Assembly: GCA_013285685.1 (NCBI GenBank)
Contig: JABDHD010000008.1
Span: 1 to 60,721 of the forward strand
DNA length: 60,721 nucleotides
Source: Bacteroidota bacterium
Lineage (GTDB): Bacteria; Bacteroidota; Bacteroidia; Sphingobacteriales; Sphingobacteriaceae
Reading direction: 5' to 3'
Positions within the stretch are counted from its first letter, which is position 1, and every line of letters starts with the position of its first letter. The notes beneath the pieces were generated by a model. It was not told the DNA's origin and did no database searches. It worked only from the letters and a program-made list of their open reading frames with translations. The translations under genes were made by a program, and so were the position numbers. Of this stretch, positions 1-8,150 are shown piece after piece.

Positions 1-1409
1 GTGAACTGAAGGTACTTATTTATAATGCGATGATAATAATCTTTAATTTCATTTCGTGTTAAACTAAATGCCATGGCACAATAATTCCCATCAAAATCAT
101 TCATCTTGAATTTCGGTAAATACGTATTATGCTTTTTAAATATTGAATTGACACAATTTTTTGCCCGAAGTATATCAGCAAATTTTAACTTTAAACGGAG
201 CTCGCTCAATTGCTTGCGTACTTTATCAGTTTTACCGGCCAGGATTAGCATCAAATCGCCCGGTTCGGCATTGAAGGCTGCTGCCCAGTTGGTCAGGTCG
301 TCCTCGCCATAAAATTTATCTACGGATGATTTTAACGTTCCGTCAGCGCCGTAGCGGCAATAGATCATGCCGGTAGCGCCGATCTGTGGGCGTTTAAGCC
401 ATTCGGTCAGCTCATCAATTTGCTTGCGGGTATATTCGGCGCAACCTTTCACGTTGATGCCTACCACCAACTCGGCATTATCAAATATGCCGAAGTTTTT
501 GCCTTTGGTCAGATCATTTAATTCTACAAACTCCATTCCCAAGCGGATATCCGGTTTGTCCGATCCATACAAACGCATCGCGTCCGAATATTGCATCCTC
601 GGGAATTTATCCAGGTTGATGCCTTTTACCGTTTTAAACAGGTGACGTGTCAGCCCCTCGAAAATATGCAAAATATCTTCTTGCGTAATGAAGGCCATTT
701 CGCAGTCGATCTGGGTAAACTCCGGCTGGCGGTCGGCGCGCAAATCCTCATCCCTGAAACATTTAACGATCTGGAAGTAACGGTCGAAACCGCTCACCAT
801 CAGCAATTGTTTAAACGTTTGGGGCGATTGGGGCAATGCATAAAACTCGCCCGGGTTCATGCGGCTGGGCACCACGAAATCGCGGGCGCCTTCGGGGGTC
901 GATTTAATGAGCACCGGGGTCTCTACTTCGATAAAATCACGCCCGTCCAAATATTTGCGTATTTCCTGCGACATTTTATGGCGCAGCATCAGGTTGTTAC
1001 GCACCGGGTTGCGGCGCAAGTCCAGGTAACGGAATTTGGCGCGCAGCTCTTCACCGCCGTCGGTATCGTCCTCAATCAAAAACGGCGGTATTTTGGCAGC
1101 ATTTAAAACCTCGATATCGGTAACAACGATCTCGATCGCGCCGGTGAGCATTTTTAGGTTTTTGCTCGCGCGTTCCAGCACGTTGCCGGTAACTTTTATC
1201 ACAAACTCACGACCCAGGCCGCGCGCCTGCTCACGCAGGTTGGCATCGCTGTCGGTGTTAAAAACCAGCTGGGTTAAACCATAACGGTCGCGCACGTCAA
1301 TAAACGTCATGCCGCCCAGGTCGCGCGATTTTTGCACCCAGCCGCATAGGGTAACCGTTTGGCCAAGATTACTGATGTTTAATTCACCGCAAGTATGTGT
1401 ACGTAGCAT
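1..1409 (-). CDS. aspS: Aspartyl-tRNA synthetase, partial, with aberrant C-terminal part
   Basis: Class II synthetase that charges tRNA-Asp in the cytoplasm. It starts at the ATG complementary to 1407-1409 and runs open through the left edge (469 codons). The N-terminal OB-fold anticodon domain (begins [11 protein letters not shown], with [11 protein letters not shown]), the class II motif 2 region ([18 protein letters not shown]) and the GAD-type insertion (ending near SELRLKL) are all clear. After about residue 406 the frame stays open but no longer resembles AspRS: the expected DFPLLEW and HHPFTSP segments are absent, replaced by an AT-rich stretch reading [11 protein letters not shown]...[12 protein letters not shown]. 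Motif 3 is not in the window. Possible causes are an insertion, a fusion or an assembly join. The gene identity is certain; the tail is not explained. Confidence 0.9.
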   Translation of the reverse strand, partial: MLRTHTCGELNISNLGQTVTLCGWVQKSRDLGGMTFIDVRDRYGLTQLVFNTDSDANLREQARGLGREFVIKVTGNVLERASKNLKMLTGAIEIVVTDIEVLNAAKIPPFLIEDDTDGGEELRAKFRYLDLRRNPVRNNLMLRHKMSQEIRKYLDGRDFIEVETPVLIKSTPEGARDFVVPSRMNPGEFYALPQSPQTFKQLLMVSGFDRYFQIVKCFRDEDLRADRQPEFTQIDCEMAFITQEDILHIFEGLTRHLFKTVKGINLDKFPRMQYSDAMRLYGSDKPDIRLGMEFVELNDLTKGKNFGIFDNAELVVGINVKGCAEYTRKQIDELTEWLKRPQIGATGMIYCRYGADGTLKSSVDKFYGEDDLTNWAAAFNAEPGDLMLILAGKTDKVRKQLSELRLKLKFADILRAKNCVNSIFKKHNTYLPKFKMNDFDGNYCAMAFSLTRNEIKDYYHRIINKYLQF

Positions 1410-1494
1410 AGGAGTTTATGTAAAAGTCTGCAAAAGTACGTTTTTGAGGTTAAAGGTGAAAGGTAAAAGGCGAAAGGTTTGAAAGCGAACGATG

Positions 1495-1986
1495 TTATCT
1501 CACTTCAAGTGAGGCTTCGTATTTGGTTTTCGCATCCTGTCTAAATAAATCTACTGTTAAGATATCATGGATGTTTATAACATCATCTGAAATTTCGGGA
1601 ACGAAAAGCAAATCGCTTGCGTTTACCAACCCAGCGATAACTCTAGTCAGTTTACTAAATTCACTAATCCTCTCTTCGTTACCCCTAAAAAAAAACCAAT
1701 TAGATAGACGGTCAAAAGCGATAAGGTTTGGTGCGAAAAAATCCAAAGTGAAATTCTCTTTTTGCAACCATGGAAAGTCTTCATCTCCCCAAGAATCGGC
1801 GGCCAAAAAATCAGCTTGCATTGTGTTCCAAAGTTTCAATAAGGTTTCCACATCAAAATTCGGATTACTCCAATCCCACTTTCCGGCTATTTCATTGTTG
1901 GGGCATGTTTCCAGTTTCTTGGGAAACTCTAAAATTTCCTGAGGAGTTAACGAATGCTCGATTAGCGCATGTACTATTTGTCCCAT
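1495..1986 (-). CDS. Hypothetical protein, 163 aa
   Basis: I do not recognise this protein. It is soluble, acidic and rich in Trp and Phe (WDWSNPNFD, NWFFFRGNEE), without signal peptide or membrane segment. It begins 3 nt after the stop of the antitoxin-like gene at 1990-2241, so the two are probably co-transcribed and translationally close. Position suggests a partner of that gene, but length (163 aa) and motifs do not match RelE/ParE toxins, which are about 90-100 aa. An immunity-type protein is another possibility. Function unknown. Confidence 0.7.
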   Translation of the reverse strand: MGQIVHALIEHSLTPQEILEFPKKLETCPNNEIAGKWDWSNPNFDVETLLKLWNTMQADFLAADSWGDEDFPWLQKENFTLDFFAPNLIAFDRLSNWFFFRGNEERISEFSKLTRVIAGLVNASDLLFVPEISDDVINIHDILTVDLFRQDAKTKYEASLEVR

Positions 1987-1989
1987 ATT

Positions 1990-2241
1990 TTACAAAGACT
2001 CGCTTTTCTTAAGCCATTCTTCAAAGTGTTTGCGTGCTTCTTCATGCGAAATCGACTGACCGTTGTTAATTTGCTCTATTCCATCTTCAACTGCTTCAAT
2101 CTCCTCCGGACTCATGATATAAACTTCGTCGAATTTTTCTTCAAAATGAACAATGCGGGCAATTTGATTTAACATCTCACCATTATCGATGTCTCTTATT
2201 TTGGCTACCAGCTTTTTTTTTAATTTGGCATTCCTTAACAT
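1990..2241 (-). CDS. Small antitoxin-like protein (addiction-module component type)
   Basis: This is an 83-aa, strongly charged, helical protein. The C-terminal half (GIEQINNGQSISHEEARKHF, then EWLKK) resembles the tail of RelB/addiction-module antitoxins, where a basic Gly-x-x-[IV]SHEEV...W segment wraps the toxin. The N-terminus is Lys-rich (MLRNAKLKKKLVAKI) and could bind DNA or RNA. It is the first gene of a likely two-gene minus-strand operon with 1495-1986. No canonical RelE toxin follows. The assignment rests on motif resemblance only. Confidence 0.55.
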   Translation of the reverse strand: MLRNAKLKKKLVAKIRDIDNGEMLNQIARIVHFEEKFDEVYIMSPEEIEAVEDGIEQINNGQSISHEEARKHFEEWLKKSESL

Positions 2242-2480
2242 AACCTATGGGATATATTCAAAAATACACACATCCTTAACAAATTCGAAATCGAACATTC
2301 AAAACAACGATTTTTTTGGCAAAAAAAGCGATTTTTTGTGTTACCTATATTTTTATAAAATATTGATTATCAAATACTTAAAAAAGTGTTAACATTAAAT
2401 GTGTTAAGTTGTGTTAACCCTTTTGCCCGGGTGATTGGTCAGTGCGGGAAAACGAAAGGTTACAAAGTGCTTTTCTTGTG

Positions 2481-2511
2481 CCCCTGGTCCTAAGGAGTCC
2501 TTCTGAGGGGG
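2481..2511. other. Stem-loop
   Basis: The sequence starts CCCCTGGTCCT, has the core AAGGAGTCCTT (itself a palindrome around one G) and ends GAGGGGG, so CCCCT pairs with AGGGG across an inner hairpin. There is no run of T after it on either strand. It is not next to a stop codon. Role unknown; could be part of a dispersed repeat or a structured RNA. Confidence 0.5.
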
Positions 2512-2725
2512 CTAAAATACTATTCTTTGAATGTCCCGGTCACTTCTGTTCAACGCTAATAAGCTGAAAATTATTTTAATGCGTTTATCCTGCACTGAAA
2601 TAAACAATTGTGAAAAATCCGAAATCAAACATTACATTTGCCTTAATATTTTTCTCAAGGGGTGCCTTGCTTTGAGCAATCAAACTGAAAGACAGGCTGA
2701 GATCAAACCCGTTGTTGTGGACCTT

Positions 2726-2788
2726 GTAGAGACGCAATATTTTGCGTCTCGCTCATGCAGCCGGAGACGCAAAATATTGCGTCTCTAC
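2726..2788. repeat. Dispersed palindromic repeat, GAGACGC family (copy 1)
   Basis: Two 25-bp arms (2726-2750 and 2764-2788) are perfect inverted copies separated by 13 bp. Each arm is itself nearly palindromic: GAGACGCAA and TTGCGTCTC around a 4-bp centre. The same arms recur at 13116-13140 and 13189-13213 with a different 48-bp spacer. Here the element lies between divergent genes, so it does not act as a 3-prime terminator for either neighbour. Confidence 0.9.
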
Positions 2789-2900
2789 AGTTCCCAACAT
2801 ACACCTGATCCGGGTAATGCCGGCGTAGGGAGAGGTAAAGTTAAGTGTACTGCTTATCCACCCTGGTAGGCAGATGGTTTAACTAATTAGTTTATTTATT

Positions 2901-5333
2901 TTGAAAATTTTAATTGCGGCGTTTTGCGCCCTGCTGCTGCCTTTTTTGGCATCGGCACAATTTACCGTTTCCGGCCGGGTAACCGGTGCGGACGGTATTT
3001 CTCTGCCCGGAGCCACGGTCAGTATCTCCAGCGTCAACCTAAAAACCGTTACCGATACCGGCGGCCACTATCGCTTCACCGAACTGCCAGTTGGAAATTA
3101 TATGGTGAAAGCTTCCTACATCGGCTATGAAACCGAAACCAAAGCATTTATTTTAAAGGACGATGCCTCGGTGAGTTTTATCCTTGAAAAGAGTTCGATT
3201 TTAACCGAAGAGGTTACCGTTAATGGCACCCGTGCAGCCAAAAACGCGCCGACAACGTTTACCAATTTAAACAAGCAGCAGATCGCCAAAAATAATTTGG
3301 GACAGGATTTGCCATTTTTGCTGGATCAAACACCGTCGCTGGTAACACAATCGGATGCGGGTGCAGGGGTAGGGTACACCTACATCCATATCCGGGGATC
3401 GGACGGTACGCGGATTAACGTCACCATAAACGGCATACCCTATAATGATTCGGAAGAACAGGCTACTTTTTTTGTGGACGTACCGGATTTTGCGTCGTCC
3501 GTCGATAACATACAGATCCAGCGTGGCGTGGGCACCTCCACCAACGGCGCGGGCGCGTTCGGGGCCAGCATCAACATCCAAACCACAACGCGAAATGACA
3601 CTGCTTATACCGAGCTAAATAATTCCATCGGCTCGTACGGAACCGTTAAAAACACACTCAATATCGGCACCGGCCTGCTGGGCGGCCATTTTAGTTTCGA
3701 CGGGCGTTTATCGCATATTTACTCCAATGGTTATATCGACAGGGCGTTTTCTAACCTGCAATCCTATTTTTTAACCGGGGCATATTATAGCAAGAACACG
3801 GTTATCCGCTTCAACACTTTCGGGGGTACCGAGCATACCTACCAGGCCTGGGACGGCGAACCGGAAGATAGTCTAAAAGCCGGTAACCGGACCTACAACC
3901 CATTGGGCAGCGAAAACCTGAACGGTACGGCCCCATTCTACAAAAACCAGACGGATAATTATACCCAGGACCACTACCAGTTGCTGGTCGACCAAAAAAT
4001 AACGGATAAGTTGTCGTTCAGCGGAGCACTGCATTATACGCATGGCTTTGGTTACTACGAAGAATACCAGCCCCAGCAAAACCTGGCCAGTTATGGCATT
4101 ACACCGGTTATTATAGGTGGCGATACGATCAGTACAACCGACCTAACCCGCCGCCTATGGCTCAACAATAAGTTTTATGGCGTGACTTATAATTTGAATT
4201 ATCAGCCTGAAAAGAAGCTGAACCTCGGCCTCGGCGGCGCTTATAACGAATACCGCGGCGCACATTACGATAACATTGAATGGACGCAGCAAAGCACCGA
4301 TATTCCGCCGGACTACCAGTACAGCCGCGACGACGCCTTTAAAACGGATTTCAATATCTTCGGCAAAGCTGATTACCGTGTTGGTAAACTGACGCTTTAT
4401 GCTGATATGCAGTACCGCCATGTTTCCTATTCGTTCCTGGGATTTAATGATCAACTGCAAAATGTACAGCAGCAGGTATTGCTCGATTTTTTTAATCCGA
4501 AGGCGGGCGTAACCTACCAGTTTAACCCGGATAATAACGTTTATGCCTCATTTGCGGTGGGTAATCATGAGCCGGATAGAGATGATTATACGCAATCAAC
4601 ACCCAATAGCCGTCCCAAGCCGGAAAATTTGAAAGATTGGGAGGTAGGCTACCGCACCCAAACAGGCATTTTCAGCGGCGGCATCAACGCGTATTACATG
4701 CTGTATGATAACCAGCTGGTTTTAACCGGAGCATTGAATGATGTAGGCGACCAGGTGCGCAGCAATGTAAAAAACAGCTACCGCGAGGGGTTGGAGTTTG
4801 ATGGCTCTTTACGCATCAGCCGGCAATTGGTATGGTCGGCAACGGCGGCATTGAGCAGCAATAAAGTAGAGGGTTTCCAGGAATATTTGTACGACTATGA
4901 CAATAATACACAAGTAGAATATACCTACAAAAAAACGGATATTGCTTTCTCACCGGACTTTATTGGTTCCAGCACCATCAGCTTCCGGCCGGTGAGTGGT
5001 GCTGAGATTGCCCTGATCAGCAAATATGTTGGCAAACAATATTTGGATAATACCTCCAACATTAACCCGCCCGGTTACGCACCGGCTGACCCTACATCAA
5101 ACCGTTACCTGGATAGTTATTTTTTAAACGGTTTGAGGCTGGGCTACAACTTTAAAACATCCTGGGCCAAAAATATCGGCGTTACGCTGTTGATTAACAA
5201 TATTTTCAGCGAGAAATATGAATCGAACGGGGCAACATACCCCGATATTGAAAGCGGGCAGGTGGTGAATTACAATTACTTTTTCCCGCAGGCGCCGGTT
5301 AATTTTTTACTGGGGTTGAACCTTAGATTCTGA
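2901..5333 (+). CDS. TonB-dependent outer-membrane receptor
   Basis: An 810-aa outer-membrane importer driven by TonB/ExbBD. The start is a TTG at 2901, giving MKILIAAFC...ASAQ, a normal signal peptide cut after about residue 19. Residues about 21-105 form a carboxypeptidase-regulatory-like domain (GADGISLPGATVSI, GNYMVKASYIGYE), typical of Bacteroidota receptors. The plug domain follows (about 115-225; IHIRGSDGTRINVTINGIP, GVGTSTNGAGAFGASINI), then a beta-barrel to the C-terminal aromatic residue (LGLNLRF). No SusD partner is adjacent, so this is more like an iron-complex or cofactor receptor than a glycan utilisation SusC; the substrate cannot be read from sequence. The stop codon overlaps an inverted repeat. 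Confidence 0.93.
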   Translation: MKILIAAFCALLLPFLASAQFTVSGRVTGADGISLPGATVSISSVNLKTVTDTGGHYRFTELPVGNYMVKASYIGYETETKAFILKDDASVSFILEKSSILTEEVTVNGTRAAKNAPTTFTNLNKQQIAKNNLGQDLPFLLDQTPSLVTQSDAGAGVGYTYIHIRGSDGTRINVTINGIPYNDSEEQATFFVDVPDFASSVDNIQIQRGVGTSTNGAGAFGASINIQTTTRNDTAYTELNNSIGSYGTVKNTLNIGTGLLGGHFSFDGRLSHIYSNGYIDRAFSNLQSYFLTGAYYSKNTVIRFNTFGGTEHTYQAWDGEPEDSLKAGNRTYNPLGSENLNGTAPFYKNQTDNYTQDHYQLLVDQKITDKLSFSGALHYTHGFGYYEEYQPQQNLASYGITPVIIGGDTISTTDLTRRLWLNNKFYGVTYNLNYQPEKKLNLGLGGAYNEYRGAHYDNIEWTQQSTDIPPDYQYSRDDAFKTDFNIFGKADYRVGKLTLYADMQYRHVSYSFLGFNDQLQNVQQQVLLDFFNPKAGVTYQFNPDNNVYASFAVGNHEPDRDDYTQSTPNSRPKPENLKDWEVGYRTQTGIFSGGINAYYMLYDNQLVLTGALNDVGDQVRSNVKNSYREGLEFDGSLRISRQLVWSATAALSSNKVEGFQEYLYDYDNNTQVEYTYKKTDIAFSPDFIGSSTISFRPVSGAEIALISKYVGKQYLDNTSNINPPGYAPADPTSNRYLDSYFLNGLRLGYNFKTSWAKNIGVTLLINNIFSEKYESNGATYPDIESGQVVNYNYFFPQAPVNFLLGLNLRF

Positions 5334-5405
5334 TTTCACCGATTTTAGGATGATTTCACCGATTGACAGGTAAATCGGTGAAATCATCCTAAAATCGGTG
5401 AAATC
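5332..5405. repeat. Perfect 33-bp inverted repeat, TTTCACCGATT family
   Basis: Arms 5332-5364 and 5373-5405 are perfect reverse complements with an 8-bp loop. Each arm holds two GATTTCACCGATT-like units joined by TTAGGAT. It begins inside the TonB receptor stop codon. Related degenerate copies lie at 16061-16093, 16793-16866, 20166-20250 and 27840-28036. It would form a strong hairpin in the transcript and could stop or stabilise the receptor mRNA, though there is no T tract directly after it. Confidence 0.9.
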
Positions 5406-5480
5406 CCAAAAAATGTTAACAATAATATCACATTGGATTTCGCGGCCATTGCAGATATTTGACCAAAAATCGTCTTCACA

Positions 5481-7178
5481 ATGAGAATTAAATACCTGCT
5501 GTTTGCACTGTCAATTTTTGTTGCTGTATCCGTATCAGCGCAAACCAAAAAGAAAAGAACCACCCCGACTGCTACTGCTACTGCCACTAAAACCTCAACC
5601 GAACTGCCTCGCCCCAAACTGGTAGTCGGCATCGTAGTTGACCAAATGCGCTGGGATTACCTGTACCGCTATTATGATCGTTACCAGGATAACGGCTTCA
5701 AGCGGCTGTTAAATGAAGGCTATAGCTGCGAAAACACACAGGTGGACTATATTCCCACTGTAACTGCGGCCGGGCATACCTGTATTTATACCGGCTCGGT
5801 ACCCGCACTAACCGGCATAGCAGGTAACGACTGGATAATACAGGCCACCGGGAAAGGAATGTACTGCACAGAGGATACAACCGTACAAACTGTGGGAAGT
5901 ACCTCTTCGGCGGGTAAAATGTCGCCGCGCAACTTGTTAACCACCACCGTCACCGATGAGTTAAGGCTGGCGACAAACTTCCGTTCAAAAGTAATTGGTA
6001 TAGCTTTAAAGGACCGCGGCGGGATATTGCCGGCCGGCCACACAGCAAACGCAGCCTATTGGTTTGATGATAAAACCGGAAACTGGATCACCAGCACCTA
6101 TTACATGAGCGAGCTGCCCCAATGGGTGAAAGATTTTAACGATCAAAAACTAGCGGAGAACTATTTGAAATTGGATTGGAACACTTTGTACCCGATAGAT
6201 ACCTACGTGCAAAGTACACCCGATAATACCAAATATGAAGGAAAATTTAAAGGCACCGACGCCCCCACCCTGCCTGTAAAAACATCGGCTTTGTATAAAG
6301 GGAACCTCGGGCTGATCCGTTCAACACCTTATGGTAATACCATTACGCTCGACCTGGCAATTGCAGCAATAAACGCCGAAAAACTAGGTCAAAACCAGGC
6401 GACCGACTTTTTAGCGATCAGTTTGTCCTCCCCTGACTATATCGGTCACCAGTTTGGCATAAACGCCGTGGAAATTGAAGATACCTATTTGCGCCTCGAC
6501 AGGGAAATTGCCAATTTCCTGGTTTATTTGGATGCAAAGGTTGGCAAAGGCAATTACACCGTTTTCCTGACCGCCGATCACGGCGCTGCCCATAACACGG
6601 CATTTTTAAACGACAATAAAATCCCCGCAGGCGTTTGGGACGATGGCAGCGTGCTAAAAGAGCTAAATAAAGCGCTATCAGATAAATATAAATCTGACCG
6701 CTTGGTGCTCAGCCTGAACGATTACCAGGTTAATTTAAACTATCATGATATTAACGCGCAGAAATTAAATGAAGAGGATATAAAAAAGGATTGCATTGCC
6801 TTTTTACTGAAGCAACCGGCTGTTGCGTTTGCGGTGGATATGAAAAAAGCGGAATCATCCGCAATTCCCGAAGCATTGCGCAAACGCATCGTTAATGGCT
6901 ACAACATTGCTAATAGCGGCGAAATACAAATCATTTTGCAACCCGCATGGTTCACAGGTCATGGCTCGGGCGACGGCGGCCCGACAGGCACCACCCACGG
7001 CACCTGGAACCCTTATGATAACCACATCCCGCTGGTATTTATGGGCTGGGGTATTAAACATGGCAGTACAGTACGCGAAATACATATGACGGATATTGCA
7101 CCTACTGTTGCGTCGTTATTGCATATACAGGCGCCCAACAGCAGCATCGGGCAACCGATACCGGAGGTGTTGAAATGA
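5481..7178 (+). CDS. Alkaline phosphatase family protein, PafA type
   Basis: A 565-aa periplasmic phosphomonoesterase or diesterase of the alkaline phosphatase superfamily, similar to PafA. A signal peptide (MRIKYLLFALSIFVAVSVSA, cut about residue 20) is followed by a Thr-Ala low-complexity linker (residues about 29-38). The catalytic domain starts PRPKLVVGIVVDQMRWDY (metal-binding Asp). PTVTAAGHT (residues 92-100) carries the nucleophile, most likely Thr95 by comparison with the TxPNH/TAPGH motif of the family. LTADHGAAHN and the late GTTHGTWNPYDNHIPLVFMG supply the other metal ligands. It probably scavenges phosphate from organic esters. The gene stands alone between repeats. Confidence 0.9.
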   Translation: MRIKYLLFALSIFVAVSVSAQTKKKRTTPTATATATKTSTELPRPKLVVGIVVDQMRWDYLYRYYDRYQDNGFKRLLNEGYSCENTQVDYIPTVTAAGHTCIYTGSVPALTGIAGNDWIIQATGKGMYCTEDTTVQTVGSTSSAGKMSPRNLLTTTVTDELRLATNFRSKVIGIALKDRGGILPAGHTANAAYWFDDKTGNWITSTYYMSELPQWVKDFNDQKLAENYLKLDWNTLYPIDTYVQSTPDNTKYEGKFKGTDAPTLPVKTSALYKGNLGLIRSTPYGNTITLDLAIAAINAEKLGQNQATDFLAISLSSPDYIGHQFGINAVEIEDTYLRLDREIANFLVYLDAKVGKGNYTVFLTADHGAAHNTAFLNDNKIPAGVWDDGSVLKELNKALSDKYKSDRLVLSLNDYQVNLNYHDINAQKLNEEDIKKDCIAFLLKQPAVAFAVDMKKAESSAIPEALRKRIVNGYNIANSGEIQIILQPAWFTGHGSGDGGPTGTTHGTWNPYDNHIPLVFMGWGIKHGSTVREIHMTDIAPTVASLLHIQAPNSSIGQPIPEVLK

Positions 7179-7395
7179 TGTCTGAACACGATTTTTAGGA
7201 TTTATTAGATGAAAAGGATTTCCTGTTTTCGGCGAAGTTCAATCGCGTCAGTCTTTTAATCTTACAAATCGTGTTCAGACAAAAAGGATTTTAAGTTTGC
7301 AGAAGTTCAATCCTGGCAATCCTTGCATCCTAAAAATCGTGTTCAGACAAAATCATGGCAATCCTTATAATCCTATAAATCAAGGTTCAGACACT
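7179..7395. repeat. Array of dispersed ATCCT/TTCAGAC repeats
   Basis: This whole intergenic region is built from repeat units. TGTCTGAACACGATTTTTAG at 7179-7198 (arm to 7200) is a perfect 22-bp inverse of 7328-7349. Direct copies of AAATCGTGTTCAGAC end near 7280 and 7348, and a shorter relative AAATCAAGGTTCAGAC ends just before the thiE start. GGCAATCCTT also recurs. The open frame of thiE extends back through this array, but that part is repeat, not protein. Confidence 0.8.
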
Positions 7396-8022
7396 ATGAA
7401 AAAATACATATCCAAATTCCATTACCTTACCCAGGACCTGCCGCACCGCAGTCATATTGAACAAGCAATTGTTGCCTGCGAAGCCGGCGCCAACTGGGTA
7501 CAGTACCGCTGCCTTACTAAAACAGATAGTGATTTGATCGAAGAGATCAATGAAATTGCCACGCTTTGCGACGATTGGGGCGCCACGCTTATCCTTACCA
7601 ATCATTATCACTTGCTGGATAAAGTTGATGCACAGGGCGTACACATCGAAGATTTTGATGCAGATTGGGCGGCAATAAGGGAAATTATAGGTGATGATAA
7701 AACAATGGGTGCATCAGCCACCAATTTGGAAAGCCTGCTGAAAGTGCAAAACTCAGGCGTGGTTGACTATTGCGGCTATGGCCCTTTTGCGCATACCAAT
7801 ACAAAGCCGAATAACAAACCTTTGCTGGGTTTTGACGGCTACCGCGAACTGGCTAAACATCCGGAAATTGATATACCGGTAATCGCAGTTGGCGGCATCC
7901 AATTGCAGGATGTAGAACACCTGCTTGAAACCGGTATCCATGGCATCGCTGTGTCTGCGGCGATAAACCTGGCCGTCGACCCTGACCAGGTAGTTAAAGA
8001 ATTTTATCGCCGGATATATTAA
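7396..8022 (+). CDS. thiE: Thiamine-phosphate synthase
   Basis: A 208-aa TIM-barrel enzyme that joins the thiazole phosphate (THZ-P) and hydroxymethylpyrimidine pyrophosphate to make thiamine phosphate. Family features seen: WVQYRCLTK near the N-terminus (where the family has QYR.K), GVHIEDFDADW (pyrophosphate/Mg region), YCGYGPFAHTNTKPN, IPVIAVGGI and the GIAVSAAIN phosphate loop. The ATG at 7396 is chosen because the 33 codons upstream lie wholly in an intergenic repeat array and have no family match. No other thi biosynthesis gene is adjacent, except the pyrophosphokinase-like gene at 8151, separated only by an inverted-repeat element. Confidence 0.9.
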   Translation: MKKYISKFHYLTQDLPHRSHIEQAIVACEAGANWVQYRCLTKTDSDLIEEINEIATLCDDWGATLILTNHYHLLDKVDAQGVHIEDFDADWAAIREIIGDDKTMGASATNLESLLKVQNSGVVDYCGYGPFAHTNTKPNNKPLLGFDGYRELAKHPEIDIPVIAVGGIQLQDVEHLLETGIHGIAVSAAINLAVDPDQVVKEFYRRIY

Positions 8023-8149
8023 CTAAGATTAAAGGATAAAAAGGATTTATAAGAACTAAAGGGGCCAAACTGAAAACTTATACTGCAAATAATTTTAAGA
8101 TATTACCAAACTATTCTTGTAAATCCTTAAAATCGCATAAATCTTAGTT
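8021..8149. repeat. Inverted-repeat element filling the thiE to TPK-like gap
   Basis: Outer arms AACTAAGATT (8021-8030) and AATCTTAGTT (8140-8149) are perfect inverses, and AAGGATTTA (8041-8049) pairs with TAAATCCTT (8120-8128). The element overlaps the thiE stop codon and ends 1 nt before the next ATG, so it occupies the whole gap between two same-strand genes. It looks like a short non-autonomous insertion (MITE-like); no transposase is present. Confidence 0.75.
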
Positions 8150-8150
8150 A

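Larger units (their letters stand above)
2242..2900. other. Non-coding region between divergent genes
   Basis: A 659-bp stretch between the start of the antitoxin-like gene and the TonB receptor. It is AT-rich near 2300-2400, then holds a stem-loop at 2481-2511 and a long inverted repeat at 2726-2788. An open frame at 2531-2869 crosses the repeat and has no protein-like features, so I do not call it a gene. Confidence 0.7.

Noticed and set aside
1..190. Intein in AspRS
   Set aside because: The join has no N-terminal Cys/Ser splice block or later His-Asn motif within the visible part, so an intein is not supported.
2531..2869. 112-codon open frame before the TonB receptor
   Set aside because: Crosses the GAGACGC inverted repeat, has no protein-like domain and no promoter match.
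8021..8149. TPP riboswitch between the thiamine genes
   Set aside because: None of the conserved TPP-riboswitch core (such as CUGAGA and the ACCUGA-like segments) is seen; the structure is a simple inverted repeat.
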